Positions 50,122-60,691 of a stretch of DNA of 64,000 bases are shown here, piece by piece (positions within the stretch are counted from its first letter, which is position 1; the number at the start of each line of letters is the position of its first letter). The stretch is from Flectonema sp. DT1601 (taxonomy: Eukaryota > Euglenozoa > Diplonemea > Diplonemida > Diplonemidae): the NCBI GenBank assembly GCA_964019425.1, contig OZ025822.1, positions 620,001-684,000 of the forward strand. The letters run 5' to 3'. Both the position numbers and the translations under genes were made by a program. A model generated the notes under the pieces. The model had not been told where the DNA came from and searched no databases. It worked only from the letters and a program-made list of their open reading frames with translations.

Positions 50122-51089
50122 TTACTTTACAAAGGGAGAAACAAACCCCGAAAACTGTCTCTTCAAACCGCTGTAGGCATTGTGAACATTTGGGGAAGTT
50201 GATAGCATGTCAATAATTGTTTCAACGTCAGGAGGCTGTTGGGCATCTAAAACATCGAGAGAGACGCCTGTTAAATATTTATCTTTAAAAGTATTCCATT
50301 CATCAGGCAACAACCCACAAGATGCTAAATTATCCTTTATCAAACTAGTTGATGGGAAGAATAACAATTGAATAGCTCGAGCTGTCACCAACCGAGGGGA
50401 CCCTTCAAGAGTACAGCCCAAGTCTTCTTCGATGAGAAGCTCAACGTCCAGTTCTCCCGTATCTGCTTTAGTGATCTCACAGTCTAATAGGGTGAATATA
50501 AATGATTTGGTAATTCTGACAACTGGTCTTGCTAACTTTACTTGTAGTATAGCTCTTCGTACACTCCATCCTCTGTGAAATAAAAGATACGCAACGACAA
50601 AGGATGCTGATCGACTCATTCCCATCTCACAATGAACAAATACTACTTCTCCTGTGTTCAGTGAATTTGAAATAAACTGAGCAGTTTTTACTAAGTGAGG
50701 AGAGATGTCAACCCCTTGTAAATCATTAATTTGAACAGTTTCGTATGCGAAAGACATCGGGAATGTTGGTTTATGTGTTGTCGCATTAACAATGCGTTTT
50801 ACTCCCAACTCTGTCAACTTCGCCTTGTCATTCGCCATGGCTAAGTTTCCTATGTATAGTAGGGGTACAACGCAGTCAGCTTGAGGAATCCTCGACTCTC
50901 GTAGTAGTTCAGCTGTGTTCGGTAAAACGGATCCTCCGCTGTGGTTTTTGTTGGTTTTTATGTTTGTCGCAGTTGATATAAAAATAGCAACCGTATACTA
51001 ATAATATTCACATACAACATTGCATTAGTTTTCGTGTCCTCTGACACGCCTTGCCGATCGGTCTCCCCCGAACTGACACCGCATCCCAT
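50122..51089 (-). CDS. Dual-specificity protein phosphatase, probable N-myristoylated first exon and one intron
   Basis: The ORF from ATG 50838 (238 codons) has the DSP catalytic signature HCEMGMSRSAS (Cys70, Arg76) and a general-acid Asp39 (NDLQGVDI). However, conserved DSP sequence continues in frame upstream of that ATG (RIPQADCVVPLLYIGNLA) to a stop near 50955 without any ATG. Further upstream an ATG at 51089 follows a T-rich tract and AG (51101-51102) by 11 nt and encodes MGCGVSSGE, a classic N-myristoylation plus palmitoylation start. A GTATGT donor at 51015 joined to an AG at 50891-50892 keeps the frame and gives a 280-residue protein; a 60-nt intron (GTATAC donor, AG at 50939-50940) is the alternative. 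It would dephosphorylate phospho-Tyr/Ser/Thr substrates at a membrane. The C-terminal 110 residues have no recognised domain. Confidence 0.75.
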
Positions 51090-51100
51090 ATTATAGAACT

Positions 51101-51102
51101 CT
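51101..51102 (-). promoter_or_regulatory. Putative (trans-)splice acceptor AG
   Basis: Minus strand CTTTTTTTATTTTTAG, 11 nt before the ATG at 51089; this supports the longer phosphatase gene model. Confidence 0.6.
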
Positions 51103-51416
51103 AAAAATAAAAAAAGTTTTGCCAGCTATTAACTCAGCCTTCAACATACGTACGACCCACTGGCAGCATCAATAAAAAAAAATAAAAAAGAATTTTAAAA
51201 AATAATTCTAGAGAGAAAATAATCAAACAGAGAACATCTGTGGTTACTAATACTCCCAACAAGAATGGCAATAAAAAAAATAATATAAAATAAGTAAATA
51301 AGAGAGAGAGCATCATTTGAACAATAATAATAATAATAAAATACAAAAACATATAGTTTTTTTAGTCTGTTTGTGTAAACAAACAAACCAGTCCTAACCA
51401 TAACGCCTCACGTTCC

Positions 51417-52619
51417 TTAAGTTAATAATGGAAAGCAACTCAATAATTCAATTTCTTCATTTGTTAAAACAGCTTGTTGTGTTTTATTAGATTCATCTTT
51501 CTTTAAAGCATCAGCCGTGTGTTGAATAACTTGATTTGGTACAACAAGATGAGAAGGAACAAGTGGAGATCCTATTGACGCTGTGTACGGTGACGATCCA
51601 ACGATTGGTTGAATGTGTCTTGAAAGACTTAAAGCTGGAGGTGAGAATGGACTTCTCACGGATAATGTATTCGCAGCTATGTCACTAACTGTTTTTGTAG
51701 CTGAATACGAGTTGAAAATAAGAGGATGTTTCTTTACATGTTCTTCTTCAGGATCCCAATCACCGAACCTCTCCGCCCCAGGTGTGAAGTATCCACGTGG
51801 TGCAGCTGCAGCATGAACAGCATTACCCCTCTCTCTTTGAGTGAGTCGTTCCTTTCGTTTCGCTGTTAAGTTTTTACGAGCTGACGATATTCTCCAATTA
51901 TTTTGAATTCTCACAGCGGCGTCGTAGTATTTTCTTCGATCTTTTCTTTCTTGAACTATCGCTAATTGCTGTCTTGTTGCCAACAGGGATGGCGCATCAA
52001 TCCCAAGAGCTGAAATCTGAATTCCGATACACCTTTTAAAAAGTAACTCACTCTTCTGAAAGTCACCCATTTTGATATACAACGATGCCAAGTTACGTAA
52101 AGGATCGATCAACTCCTCTGTGACTCTCCCAACCTGGCTTTCGGTTACGGATATCACTTGTCGGAATAATTGTTCACTTTTGCTCCATTTTTCTTTTTGA
52201 AGTCCCGATTTTGTTTTTTGAACAGACCCTTGTAGGTAATATAAAAAAGCTGTTTCCCTCAACACCTTTCTATAAGTCAGTTGAATACCGAATTCATTAG
52301 GTGACTCTTGAAGCCATTGTTTTGCTTCTTCGAATGCCGCAATGTAGAAGGGTTCTGCTTTACTGAATTGGTGTTGTCGCATCCACATGTCTGCAGCTTC
52401 TGCGTTAATTGACATCATGTCATAACAGCACTGAATTCCAGTACCACTTTCTCTCTCTACGGCAATTGACCTTCTCTTTAGCTGAAGACACTGTTTATAA
52501 AAGTGTTCTGCTTCTTCATACTTCCCCAATCCAGATCTAGTTTTAGCCTGTTGTAGTAATTTTGATATTTCTTTTGCCTTCTTCTCTCCAGGGAGTGTTT
52601 TTGATCTGAACAATTTCAT
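51417..52619 (-). CDS. TPR-like protein with IQ motif (400 aa)
   Basis: ATG at 52619. Residues 15-220 are helical with tetratricopeptide-type pairs: SGLGKYEEAEHFYKQCLQL (29-47), QHQFSKAEPFYIAAFEEA (82-99), KWSKSEQLFRQVISV (144-158) and MGDFQKSELLFKRCIGI (184-200), as in kinesin-light-chain-like TPR proteins. An IQ motif (AAVRIQNNWRISSARKN, about 234-250) could bind calmodulin or a related EF-hand protein. The C-terminal 140 residues are mostly disordered and Ser/Pro-rich, ending in a short acidic/hydrophobic stretch (NEEIELLSCFPLL). The likely role is a cytosolic scaffold, possibly cytoskeletal; the partner is unknown. An AG acceptor lies at 52666-52667, but a run of plus-strand T (A on the coding strand) lies between it and the ATG. 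Confidence 0.75.
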   Translation of the reverse strand: MKLFRSKTLPGEKKAKEISKLLQQAKTRSGLGKYEEAEHFYKQCLQLKRRSIAVERESGTGIQCCYDMMSINAEAADMWMRQHQFSKAEPFYIAAFEEAKQWLQESPNEFGIQLTYRKVLRETAFLYYLQGSVQKTKSGLQKEKWSKSEQLFRQVISVTESQVGRVTEELIDPLRNLASLYIKMGDFQKSELLFKRCIGIQISALGIDAPSLLATRQQLAIVQERKDRRKYYDAAVRIQNNWRISSARKNLTAKRKERLTQRERGNAVHAAAAPRGYFTPGAERFGDWDPEEEHVKKHPLIFNSYSATKTVSDIAANTLSVRSPFSPPALSLSRHIQPIVGSSPYTASIGSPLVPSHLVVPNQVIQHTADALKKDESNKTQQAVLTNEEIELLSCFPLLT

Positions 52620-53372
52620 ATTTCTTTTTTTTTTTTTTTTTTTTTTTCTCTCTCCTCCTTCCCGTCTTTTAAAGATAAATTAAAAAGGATAATTCCCAAC
52701 TTTAATTAATATCATCGCACAGACATCAAATAGTAACTTCGTAGCCTGACGGGATATAATTTTCTCTCATCACAAAATTTTAGTACCGTTATAATTAGAG
52801 GGTTTCACATTTAATTTCGACACATTGCACTTCTCCTAAAAAAACATAAAGAGATTCAGTATGTTATTTCGTCATGTTAGTTAAATCATATTTTTTGAGG
52901 TCTGGTCAATAGTAAAAAAAAAATTTTTAAAAATAAAAATAAAAATAATAAAATGATGAGGACAAGTGCATCGAAGAGGAAAGTTGTTATTAGGGCTGTT
53001 TTCCTCCTTCCACTGACAACATCGACTTGTACAAAAAAAAAAAAAAAATAACGTCGTCTAACTAATTTAAAAACAGTTTCGTCATCCGAACGTATTAAAT
53101 GAAGGTTTGTATTTTATATTTCTTTTTTTTTTATATTCTTTTTAAGAATTAAAAATCTATCATTCTTGTGAGGGTTTTTTTTTTTTTTCTTTTCTAAAAG
53201 TCTACTAAAAATATCTAATTTGTTGGTTTTTTTTTATTCTATAAAAGGGGAAATCTCATTCACTGAAAGTAATAACCTTCAATGGGCTGATCTATAATAA
53301 AAAATGCTTGCAATACTACTTGGAGGGTTTTTTAAACTTTTTTTTTTTTTTTTTCCCATCCTTACTTTTTTT
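52620..53372. other. Intergenic, homopolymer-rich
   Basis: Contains T runs (52625-52647, 53176-53188, 53340-53354) and an A run (53033-53048). It should hold the 3' UTR of the condensin gene and the acceptor of the TPR gene. No other gene seen. Confidence 0.6.
52666..52667 (-). promoter_or_regulatory. Putative (trans-)splice acceptor AG
   Basis: Minus strand TTTTTAATTTATCTTTAAAAG; 46 nt before the ATG at 52619, the longest leader among these genes. Confidence 0.4.
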
Positions 53373-56300
53373 TTAAGAAGCAGGGACTTCATTTTCCTTA
53401 CAGTCACCGACATCGTCACTAGAACGTGTTTTTCTTTTTTTTACAACGGGTGTTACATTTGGTGTGTTCAGCCTGCCTGGGGTTAGGCTATTTCTTAGAG
53501 GCGTCTTACTTCCCCTGGACATCATCCCGGGTGACTTTCCGGGTGTTGAAGGAGCGGGAGGTAGCGTGTTAGTTTTAATCAACTGCCCCAACGTCCTCTT
53601 ACCTCCTCGAGCTCGTCTTGTTTCTTCGAGTGTAGTTAATATATCCTTCTTGAGAAGAGGGTCAGAGACGAAATCATCGATATCTCTCTCATACTCTTGC
53701 ATGACGTACGCAGCGTAATGAACCAAATCCCTCTGAAGAGGTGAACGCAACTGTCGTAAACGAGAACTAACTCCAACAAGAATAGGACACACGACAGACT
53801 TGACACGTTGTTTGATCGCAGCAATCCAAAGAGCTTTTTTAAGTGCGGATTGTTCTTCTTCGTCTTCAGCTTGGATAGGATCCATCGAATCAGATTGAGG
53901 TTGGGTTGAAATTGATTTCTGTTTTGAAGACTCAAGAGATCTGCCGGCTAAATGCATTTCATGGCTCAACAACACCTGAACGACGTCTTTAAATACCGCA
54001 ACCCCTTCACAACATCCAATATTAAGCTGGACACCACCATGACCTTCCGATGAACACATTTCTAAAATCTCATGTAATTGCTCATGTACTCTCAAAATGT
54101 CTTTTTCTGTTCCAATTTGACTACAACAAAACCTTATCAACTGAATTCTCGTAAACCGATGTTGGTCTCCACACAATCGATTTATCTGTACAACGTGTTT
54201 ATTATATTTTTGATGAAATGGATAATTATTCAACACAAAAGGTAACTCTTTAACATTATTCACTATAAGATAAGGATCCTTTGGAAGCATAATCTTAAGT
54301 AACGAATAACGAGCAAGCGAAGCAACACTATCAATTGGGTCAGCAATAAGTGTGAGAATCTCATACATCAGGAATGGCCTAGGCTTTAAAAAAGACTCTC
54401 CAAGAAGTTGAGTGATGAGTGTCGCTGCTGTCAGTCTGACCCGAACATCAATATCAGAAAGAAGCGCTGCTAAGTTTGGTAAATACTTATCAACAGTACC
54501 TGGATATTTCACACTTAGATCTGCTAATCCATTTAAACAGGTCGTTCTGATGCTCATTTCAGAGTGGTCGAGTCCCTTTAAGAGTAAAGGAACTCCCTTT
54601 TTGCATTTAACCTTCGATATAATACACATTTTTACTTGACACAGATAGGCATGTCTGACAACTTGTTCAGGTATGTCAAGTTGAGGGTTAGAAGATGAAC
54701 AGATAGCGCAAATCATTTGATGCAATTGATCACTGCAGTTGTCTACTGATCTGGTTGCACTTCCTGATGATGATTCAGCCTTTGAGGTTACGAGTAAGAA
54801 AGATCCCATGACGCATAGAGCTGTTGGTAATTCTGAGAGTGTCACACCAGACAAACCAGCTTTTTGAGCCGCAGTTGGTATCGGTTTCACACACGAGTCA
54901 GTTAGTAAGTTGTAAAGTAACGCGAAAACTAATTCAGAAAACATAATTGTAATCCTTGTTGTTACTGAGGTGTTGTTTATCATTTCAACATAACATCTGA
55001 CTGAAGCGTCTACGAGGTTGGGATGGCATCGCAGACTGAGAAGCAAAGATTCGATCGTTTGAACAATTTCTCTTCTATCCTTACCAAGAGCTTCATTCTT
55101 CTTTTCTTTTTCAGAATTCGTAACTCTCGGAAGAAGAGAACAAACATGTTGTAAGACAGTGTGATCATTTATATCTGAACTTCCAAAATTTCCCTTCAAA
55201 GTAAAGAAACTCTTGTATACAACAGCCGTGTTGATTTTATGTTTAAACTTTCCAGCAACAACAGATAAGATTGACCAAGCTTCTTTACATGAGGGTTTTT
55301 CTTCAATTCGACGTACTAATGATTTTACGATTTTGCTGTCAATGTCACCATCCTCGAGGAGTTTGCAGCACATCTTTCCAAGAGAGCTGAGATGTGCGTC
55401 AGTGAGTGCTCCAGTCAAAGCCCAAACATCATCTGGTGTCAGATCACCATCAGCAGTGGCTAAAGGTGTGAGAATTAGTACCTGAACACTTTGAAGCATT
55501 GTCTTTGTAACAAATTCCTCTGTTTCGTAGCAGAAATTCTGAAGAATTCCTCCCATCATATTCGATCGAACACTTATATCAGTAATGTGTACAATCATAC
55601 TCCAGGCGCATAGAACGGCTTGCCTTCTAACGAGAACAGAAGGCTCTAATTTAATATCCATGAGCTCAGTGACAGTGGTCATGACTGGTCCAGCTTCTAC
55701 AACCATGTGTTCAAAGAATTGTAGCAACAGATCAATGGCTGCTTTTCTAACCAAAGCCTTCTCTTCTCTAGTACGAGCGACAACTGATGCAACCAACAAA
55801 TCCATTTCAGTAGCTGGAATGGCAGCAAGACCAGGACTACACGAAATATTACTTCCAACTGGAGTGATTACTTCTTCAGCAACTGGTGACACTTGCTGTG
55901 CAGGAGGTGCAACCGACGAGTCAACAGCCGTGCTCTTAATGTGCGTCAGATAAGCTGAGACTGCTCCTCTTATAATGCTGTCAGCAGCACCAATGACTTG
56001 CATTACTTTTGATAAATTAGTTAAAGCCTTCGATCTGACGATTGCAGCAGTGTCATTTACGGCTGTGAAAAGTATTTTAATAACCGCTTGAGCCTGTGAG
56101 TCTGAAAGACCTTTAAAAGTTTCGTCGTTTTTGAGAATTCCATAAGCAATTTCAACAGCGAATAATCTGTGGTATACCAAGGATGATATCGATAATTGTT
56201 GTGTCAGGTAGTTGTGAACTTCTACGAGGTGTTCATCAGTCACACACGTAATAAGAATCACACCAGCCTTACACGCTGCCACCATAGGATCATTTCTTGG

Positions 56301-57434
56301 TCTGCGTTCACCCGTACACATAAATAACTTTATCAACCTAACTAGAAATACATTTTCAATATTTGATGTAGTTATCAAACAGAGTGCTGCCTTTTGAAGA
56401 AGTACAGCATCCGGGACTCGAACTTGACTGGTATATATACAACTTAGGTGCAACGCTTCCAGCAGTTGGGGTAAAACTATTTCCTGCGAAGTAACAGTTT
56501 TAGCAACTGGTTCGACATCATCTGCTGTGTCATCGTGATCATAAACTTCATATGAGAAATTACGAAGCATCGCTTCTTTTAGAACAGCGTAGCACGAGTC
56601 AATTAATGGTGATGGTGATTTTACGAGTCCTTTTCTTTTTAGAGGGCCGGACAGTTCTTTTCCTGGGAGTTGAGCCATCGTCTCTAAGATGGAAACTACT
56701 AAGTCGGCATCAAATATTGAAATCAATACCTCAGATTCAAACTCTTTCACTGTAAGTAACATTGTCTCATAGGCTTCTTTCCAGTCTGCTGCTACCACGT
56801 CGTCGTCACCCGGAACTTTAGTTCTTTTCCTGCGAGGTTTTTGACTTGGGTTTACGTGTTGCATCTGTGACGCCGGATAGTCTGGCGTTAGTTGAATTGA
56901 ATTCTGTGTTCCCCCAACACTCTCTTGTGTTAATACCTGAACTGCAGTAGTTGCAGTACCCTGACTGACAGTCGTAACAATTTGAGTCAGCAACGATAAT
57001 ATTTTTCTGATAAAAAATGAGTTCAGGATAAGTGCCGAGTTAGTTCCAAACACCTGTAACATTGCTAAGTAACATCTAGCAGAGGCAAATGCGATAGAAC
57101 GAGGTCCGTGTAGAAGTCCATATAAGTATGTAGCTAAGTGAATAGTCATGTCGTGATCTTGGAGTTGATTTCTTTCAGAAGTAGATGTCAGTCTAGATAA
57201 AGACTCGTATAGATTCTGTAAGGAAGACGTATCAAATATGACGTCACTTTGTCCATCCAGTGCAGCTGCTAGGATGTGCATTCGGTCGCTCTGAAGAGAT
57301 AGATCTGCTCCTCCTTTAAATGACATCACAACTCCTCCAAACTCTGGTCCCTGATCAGTTAGTTCATTTAAAAATTGAAAAGCGAATTCACTATTTTCAT
57401 CACCTTCTTCTTGAACATCTCGCCTCCTCGGCAT
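53373..57434 (-). CDS. NCAPD3: Condensin II subunit D3 (1353 aa)
   Basis: ATG at 57434, 25 nt after AG (57460-57461). A long HEAT-repeat protein. The diagnostic region is near the centre and C-terminal third: LLKGLDHSEMSIRTTCLNGL, then DLSVKYPGTVDKYLPNLAAL, VRLTAATLITQLL and DSVASLARYSLLKIMLPKDP, then FVLNNYPFHQKYNKH, which matches the conserved D3 HEAT block in order and spacing. A basic patch (RRKRTK, 201-206) may be a nuclear signal. The last about 77 residues are disordered, with five S/T-P sites (STPGK, KTPLR, LTPGR, NTPNV, VTPVV), a basic cluster (KKRKTRS) and a KEN tripeptide near the end, consistent with CDK phosphorylation and APC/C control. It would load condensin II on chromosomes in mitosis. 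No introns. D3 rather than D2 is my reading of the FNNY-like region. Confidence 0.8.
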   Translation of the reverse strand: MPRRRDVQEEGDENSEFAFQFLNELTDQGPEFGGVVMSFKGGADLSLQSDRMHILAAALDGQSDVIFDTSSLQNLYESLSRLTSTSERNQLQDHDMTIHLATYLYGLLHGPRSIAFASARCYLAMLQVFGTNSALILNSFFIRKILSLLTQIVTTVSQGTATTAVQVLTQESVGGTQNSIQLTPDYPASQMQHVNPSQKPRRKRTKVPGDDDVVAADWKEAYETMLLTVKEFESEVLISIFDADLVVSILETMAQLPGKELSGPLKRKGLVKSPSPLIDSCYAVLKEAMLRNFSYEVYDHDDTADDVEPVAKTVTSQEIVLPQLLEALHLSCIYTSQVRVPDAVLLQKAALCLITTSNIENVFLVRLIKLFMCTGERRPRNDPMVAACKAGVILITCVTDEHLVEVHNYLTQQLSISSLVYHRLFAVEIAYGILKNDETFKGLSDSQAQAVIKILFTAVNDTAAIVRSKALTNLSKVMQVIGAADSIIRGAVSAYLTHIKSTAVDSSVAPPAQQVSPVAEEVITPVGSNISCSPGLAAIPATEMDLLVASVVARTREEKALVRKAAIDLLLQFFEHMVVEAGPVMTTVTELMDIKLEPSVLVRRQAVLCAWSMIVHITDISVRSNMMGGILQNFCYETEEFVTKTMLQSVQVLILTPLATADGDLTPDDVWALTGALTDAHLSSLGKMCCKLLEDGDIDSKIVKSLVRRIEEKPSCKEAWSILSVVAGKFKHKINTAVVYKSFFTLKGNFGSSDINDHTVLQHVCSLLPRVTNSEKEKKNEALGKDRREIVQTIESLLLSLRCHPNLVDASVRCYVEMINNTSVTTRITIMFSELVFALLYNLLTDSCVKPIPTAAQKAGLSGVTLSELPTALCVMGSFLLVTSKAESSSGSATRSVDNCSDQLHQMICAICSSSNPQLDIPEQVVRHAYLCQVKMCIISKVKCKKGVPLLLKGLDHSEMSIRTTCLNGLADLSVKYPGTVDKYLPNLAALLSDIDVRVRLTAATLITQLLGESFLKPRPFLMYEILTLIADPIDSVASLARYSLLKIMLPKDPYLIVNNVKELPFVLNNYPFHQKYNKHVVQINRLCGDQHRFTRIQLIRFCCSQIGTEKDILRVHEQLHEILEMCSSEGHGGVQLNIGCCEGVAVFKDVVQVLLSHEMHLAGRSLESSKQKSISTQPQSDSMDPIQAEDEEEQSALKKALWIAAIKQRVKSVVCPILVGVSSRLRQLRSPLQRDLVHYAAYVMQEYERDIDDFVSDPLLKKDILTTLEETRRARGGKRTLGQLIKTNTLPPAPSTPGKSPGMMSRGSKTPLRNSLTPGRLNTPNVTPVVKKRKTRSSDDVGDCKENEVPAS

Positions 57435-57459
57435 TTGTTACTTTGTATCACTTACTTTA

Positions 57460-57461
57460 CT
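57460..57461 (-). promoter_or_regulatory. Putative (trans-)splice acceptor AG
   Basis: Minus strand TTTTTTTTTCCTGTACAG, an almost ideal acceptor, 25 nt before the condensin ATG. Confidence 0.65.
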
Positions 57462-57613
57462 GTACAGGAAAAAAAAAAGATTATATTGTTTTCTTCAAAA
57501 ATACACAAAAAAAAAAAAAAAAAAAAAAAAAAGCGAAGGCAAGCAATAACAGTATTCCGTTAGTAAAGTAAATCAATCAGGTTGTCTTCAATGAGGTTAA
57601 ATATTTATAATTC

Positions 57614-58057
57614 TCATCCAATACGAAGAACTTTTGGAGCAGTTCTTTCAGGAACACAAAACTCTTCTCCAGCTTCAGCTTTGTTTAAGATGTCAACAGT
57701 CGCATTATTTTTCTTTCTAATCGCTAATTGTTTTGGTATCTCACCCCACTGATTAAGAACACTCATCATGTTCGGATATTTTTTTAGAATGTGAACCAAA
57801 ACCTTCGGTGATCCATTGCAAGCTGCCCAGTGGAGGAGTGTCATTCCACTTGCATCCATCCAGGTGGGTATTAAATTATCATCCCCAACTGAAGCATGTA
57901 ATACTGTTAAGTTAACTAAGTCATCTCGTAGGACACATTGAAGTGCTATTTCTTTTATCTGATCGGTTTCGTCTTCTGACTCTGACTCAGACTCTTCTTC
58001 TTCTTGAGCGGCGTCTTCCATATCGACGTCGGCATTCTCGGGTTCTAAAGTAGCCAT
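57614..58057 (-). CDS. Small acidic ankyrin-repeat protein (147 aa)
   Basis: ATG at 58057. Residues 8-34 are very acidic (ENADVDMEDAAQEEEESESESEDE) and likely disordered. Residues about 35-125 form two to three ankyrin repeats: VLRDDLVNLTVLHASVGDDN is a degenerate first one, then SGMTLLHWAACNGSPKVLVHILKK with the canonical TLLHWAA core, and WGEIPKQLAIRKKNNATVDILNKA. The short C-terminus (CVPERTAPKVLRIG) has no known motif. Such small ankyrin proteins act as protein-binding adaptors, for example in proteasome or transcription complexes; the partner is not evident here. It lies between condensin D3 and BiP and is probably part of the same transcription unit. Confidence 0.8.
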   Translation of the reverse strand: MATLEPENADVDMEDAAQEEEESESESEDETDQIKEIALQCVLRDDLVNLTVLHASVGDDNLIPTWMDASGMTLLHWAACNGSPKVLVHILKKYPNMMSVLNQWGEIPKQLAIRKKNNATVDILNKAEAGEEFCVPERTAPKVLRIG

Positions 58058-58708
58058 CTGATGGAACTTCTTGAAGAGAAAGGGGAAATAATTTTAAAAA
58101 AAAAGAAATTTCAATTATTTTATTTAAAAAAGAACAGATCTTTTTAAATGATTTTTTTTTTTTTTTTTTTTTTTTGTTTCGTGATATAGCAACACAAAAC
58201 TACCACCGCGTGAAAAGAGAGTTCGATACGCCCGCAAGCAATCAAACAGAGTTAGGTTTTCTTTAAACACGGGGAGAGAGAGAGAGAGGGAGGGAGGAAG
58301 AGTGAGAAGACGACAACAAAGTCGTCTGATCCCATCCTAAAGTTTACATTTAAGTTTGAAAAAAGACAAAATGGGAGTAGTGAAGTCAGATCACAGTCTG
58401 TCACAGGTTCACATGAACTTATCTTACTGAGAACATTCAACACGTCATAACAAATACTAAACTACGGGATTACTCATCACTCCACTCATTGAAATAAACG
58501 AAACAGTGATCCTGTAAAGACCATTCGCTTTCAAAGGATAGTTAAGAAGAAAAGGAACAAAAAAAAAAAAAAAAACATCAGTAGTTTGGTTTGAAGAATA
58601 GTACGATGTGGAGCTACAATTTATAAAATAATTTCGCGACGTCAAAATAACATAACAACAGCACGGGTTGTGCTTTGGATAAAAATAAAAACAACAACCA
58701 GATATGAA
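58058..58708. other. Intergenic region between the ankyrin gene and BiP
   Basis: Contains poly-T (58150-58175), a purine (GA) run near 58270-58300 and an A run (58559-58575). It should hold the BiP 3' UTR. No gene seen. Confidence 0.6.
58070..58071 (-). promoter_or_regulatory. Putative (trans-)splice acceptor AG
   Basis: Minus strand TTTCCCCTTTCTCTTCAAG, 12 nt before the ankyrin-protein ATG. Confidence 0.55.
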
Positions 58709-60691
58709 CTATAATTCATCACCTGGATAATCACGTTGCTGATCATAAACAGAAGAGATGATTGGATGCGTTACCTGTTCGAACTCTCTGAGCTGCTCCT
58801 CGACTTCCGACAGATTCGAATTTTGGTGCTCGTCGAGCCAGGCAATCGCACGCGCGACTGCCTTGCGCAGAGCCATCTGATCATTCTCGTCGTTGATCGC
58901 ATTCGCGAGGTTCCCCTCATCGTCGTTCAGCTGCTGCTTCAGAGAGTAGGCCGCTGCTTCCAGTTTCTGTCGAACCTCGCTCACCTCTCGCACGGTGCGG
59001 TCGGCCTCTTCGAACTGCTTCGCGTCCCGCACCTTTTCTTCGATCTCAGCGTCCGTCAGGCCGCCCATCGAATTTTGAATTGAAATCTCCTTCCTCGTGT
59101 TCCCAACCTTTTCCTCGGCAGACACCTGCAGCAACCCATCCTCATCCACCTCGAATGTCACCGCAACCTGAGGAACGCCCCTGGCGGCTGGAGGGATTCC
59201 GTTCAGTTCGAACCGCCCCAGCAGTCGGTTGTCCTGAGTCAACGCCCGTTCGCCTTGGAAAACCTGAATCCCAACCGAAGCCTGGTTGTCGACATTCGTC
59301 GTGAAGCTTTGCGTCTTCTTCGTCGGAATCATCTCCCCCCGTCCGATTACCTTCGTCATGATCCCTCCCACCGTTTCGATCCCGACAGACAGCGGCAGGG
59401 TCTCAACAACCAAGGCATTGACATCTTCTCCACTCAGTACCGCCGCTTGCACAGCCGCACCGTACGCAACCGACTCGTCGGGGTTGATTCCTGAGTGCAG
59501 CTTCTTTCCATCAAAGAACTTGCTCAGCAGCCCCTGAACCTTCGGAATCCTCGTGGATCCGCCAACCAGCACCACTTCCGCAATGTCCTCCTTACCCAAT
59601 CCCGCATCCTTCAACACGCGTTCCACAGGGTTCAGAGTTTTTTTGAAAAGATCAGCGTTCAGCTCTTCGAATTTAGACCTCGTCAGCTTCTCCGAGAAGT
59701 CCATTCCGTCAACCACTCCCTCGACCTCCACCCGAGCCTCGTGTTGAGTCGAAAGCTGTCTCTTTGCTGATTCACATCCGCGGCGCAGCTTCGCTAATGC
59801 CGCTTTGTTCGTCGACAAGTCAGTTCCGTACTTCTTGCGAAACATCCTAACGAAGTGGTCAACCATTCGATTGTCGAAGTCTTCACCTCCCAGATGAGTG
59901 TCACCCGCTGTCGAAAGCACTTCAAAAAATCCATCGTCTACTTCCAACAACGACACGTCGAAAGTACCCCCCCCGAGGTCGAACACTAACACCCGCTGTC
60001 CCTCTCGCTCCTTCATTCCGTAAGCAATCGCCGCTGACGTCGGCTCGTTCAGGATTCGGATGCTCTTGAAGCCTGCAATCCGCCCAGCGTCTCGGGTTGC
60101 CTGCCGCTGCGTGTCATCGAAGTATGCCGGCACTGTGATCACTGCATTTTCAATCAAATCTTTTCCGAGGTACTCTTCTGCCTGTCGCTTTAGTTTCGAT
60201 AAAACCATCGAAGAGATCTCTTCTGGTGAGAATGTTGTTTTGCTGTCCTGATACTCCACGCTGATAGATGCTGCACCATGCTTCCCAGACGTCACGTTGT
60301 ACGATAGTAGTCGCCTGTCATCCTGCACCGTCCGGTCGTTGAACTGTCGCCCAATGAGACGCTTCGCCGAGTAAATTGTGTTCAGAGGATTCTGTCCAGA
60401 CTGCATCTTCGCCCCGTCTCCAATCAGTCGTTCAGAATCCATGAAAGCCACCACAGACGGTGTGATTCGGTTCCCCATTTCATTCGGGATGATTTCCACT
60501 CCGCCGTTCCTCCAAACCCCGACCACCGAGTACGTCGTCCCCAGGTCGATCCCAATTGCGGGTCCTTTCATTTCCATCGCTGCAGCGCCACCACCGAAAG
60601 CTGCAAACAGAACCAAAAAACACATTAGCGCTTTCATCAGGCTGCTTGCAGAGCTTCTATGAGATCTTCGACACGTTCTTCTTGAGGACAT
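58709..60691 (-). CDS. BiP: ER-resident Hsp70 chaperone BiP/GRP78 (660 aa)
   Basis: First ATG at 60691; an alternative in-frame ATG at 60637 begins right at the hydrophobic signal ([20 protein letters not shown]). Hsp70 signatures are in order: [61 protein letters not shown], and a substrate-binding domain and helical lid. The C-terminus is GDEL, a KDEL-type retrieval signal. [10 protein letters not shown] and [15 protein letters not shown] resemble kinetoplastid BiP more than animal or fungal forms. It folds secretory proteins in the ER by ATP-driven cycles; the nearby secreted proteins would be clients. Coding GC content is clearly higher than that of the neighbours (CGC, GCC, CTC codons), as expected of a highly expressed gene. 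A GTAAGT at about 60765 upstream of the start could be chance. Confidence 0.95.
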   Translation of the reverse strand: MSSRRTCRRSHRSSASSLMKALMCFLVLFAAFGGGAAAMEMKGPAIGIDLGTTYSVVGVWRNGGVEIIPNEMGNRITPSVVAFMDSERLIGDGAKMQSGQNPLNTIYSAKRLIGRQFNDRTVQDDRRLLSYNVTSGKHGAASISVEYQDSKTTFSPEEISSMVLSKLKRQAEEYLGKDLIENAVITVPAYFDDTQRQATRDAGRIAGFKSIRILNEPTSAAIAYGMKEREGQRVLVFDLGGGTFDVSLLEVDDGFFEVLSTAGDTHLGGEDFDNRMVDHFVRMFRKKYGTDLSTNKAALAKLRRGCESAKRQLSTQHEARVEVEGVVDGMDFSEKLTRSKFEELNADLFKKTLNPVERVLKDAGLGKEDIAEVVLVGGSTRIPKVQGLLSKFFDGKKLHSGINPDESVAYGAAVQAAVLSGEDVNALVVETLPLSVGIETVGGIMTKVIGRGEMIPTKKTQSFTTNVDNQASVGIQVFQGERALTQDNRLLGRFELNGIPPAARGVPQVAVTFEVDEDGLLQVSAEEKVGNTRKEISIQNSMGGLTDAEIEEKVRDAKQFEEADRTVREVSEVRQKLEAAAYSLKQQLNDDEGNLANAINDENDQMALRKAVARAIAWLDEHQNSNLSEVEEQLREFEQVTHPIISSVYDQQRDYPGDEL

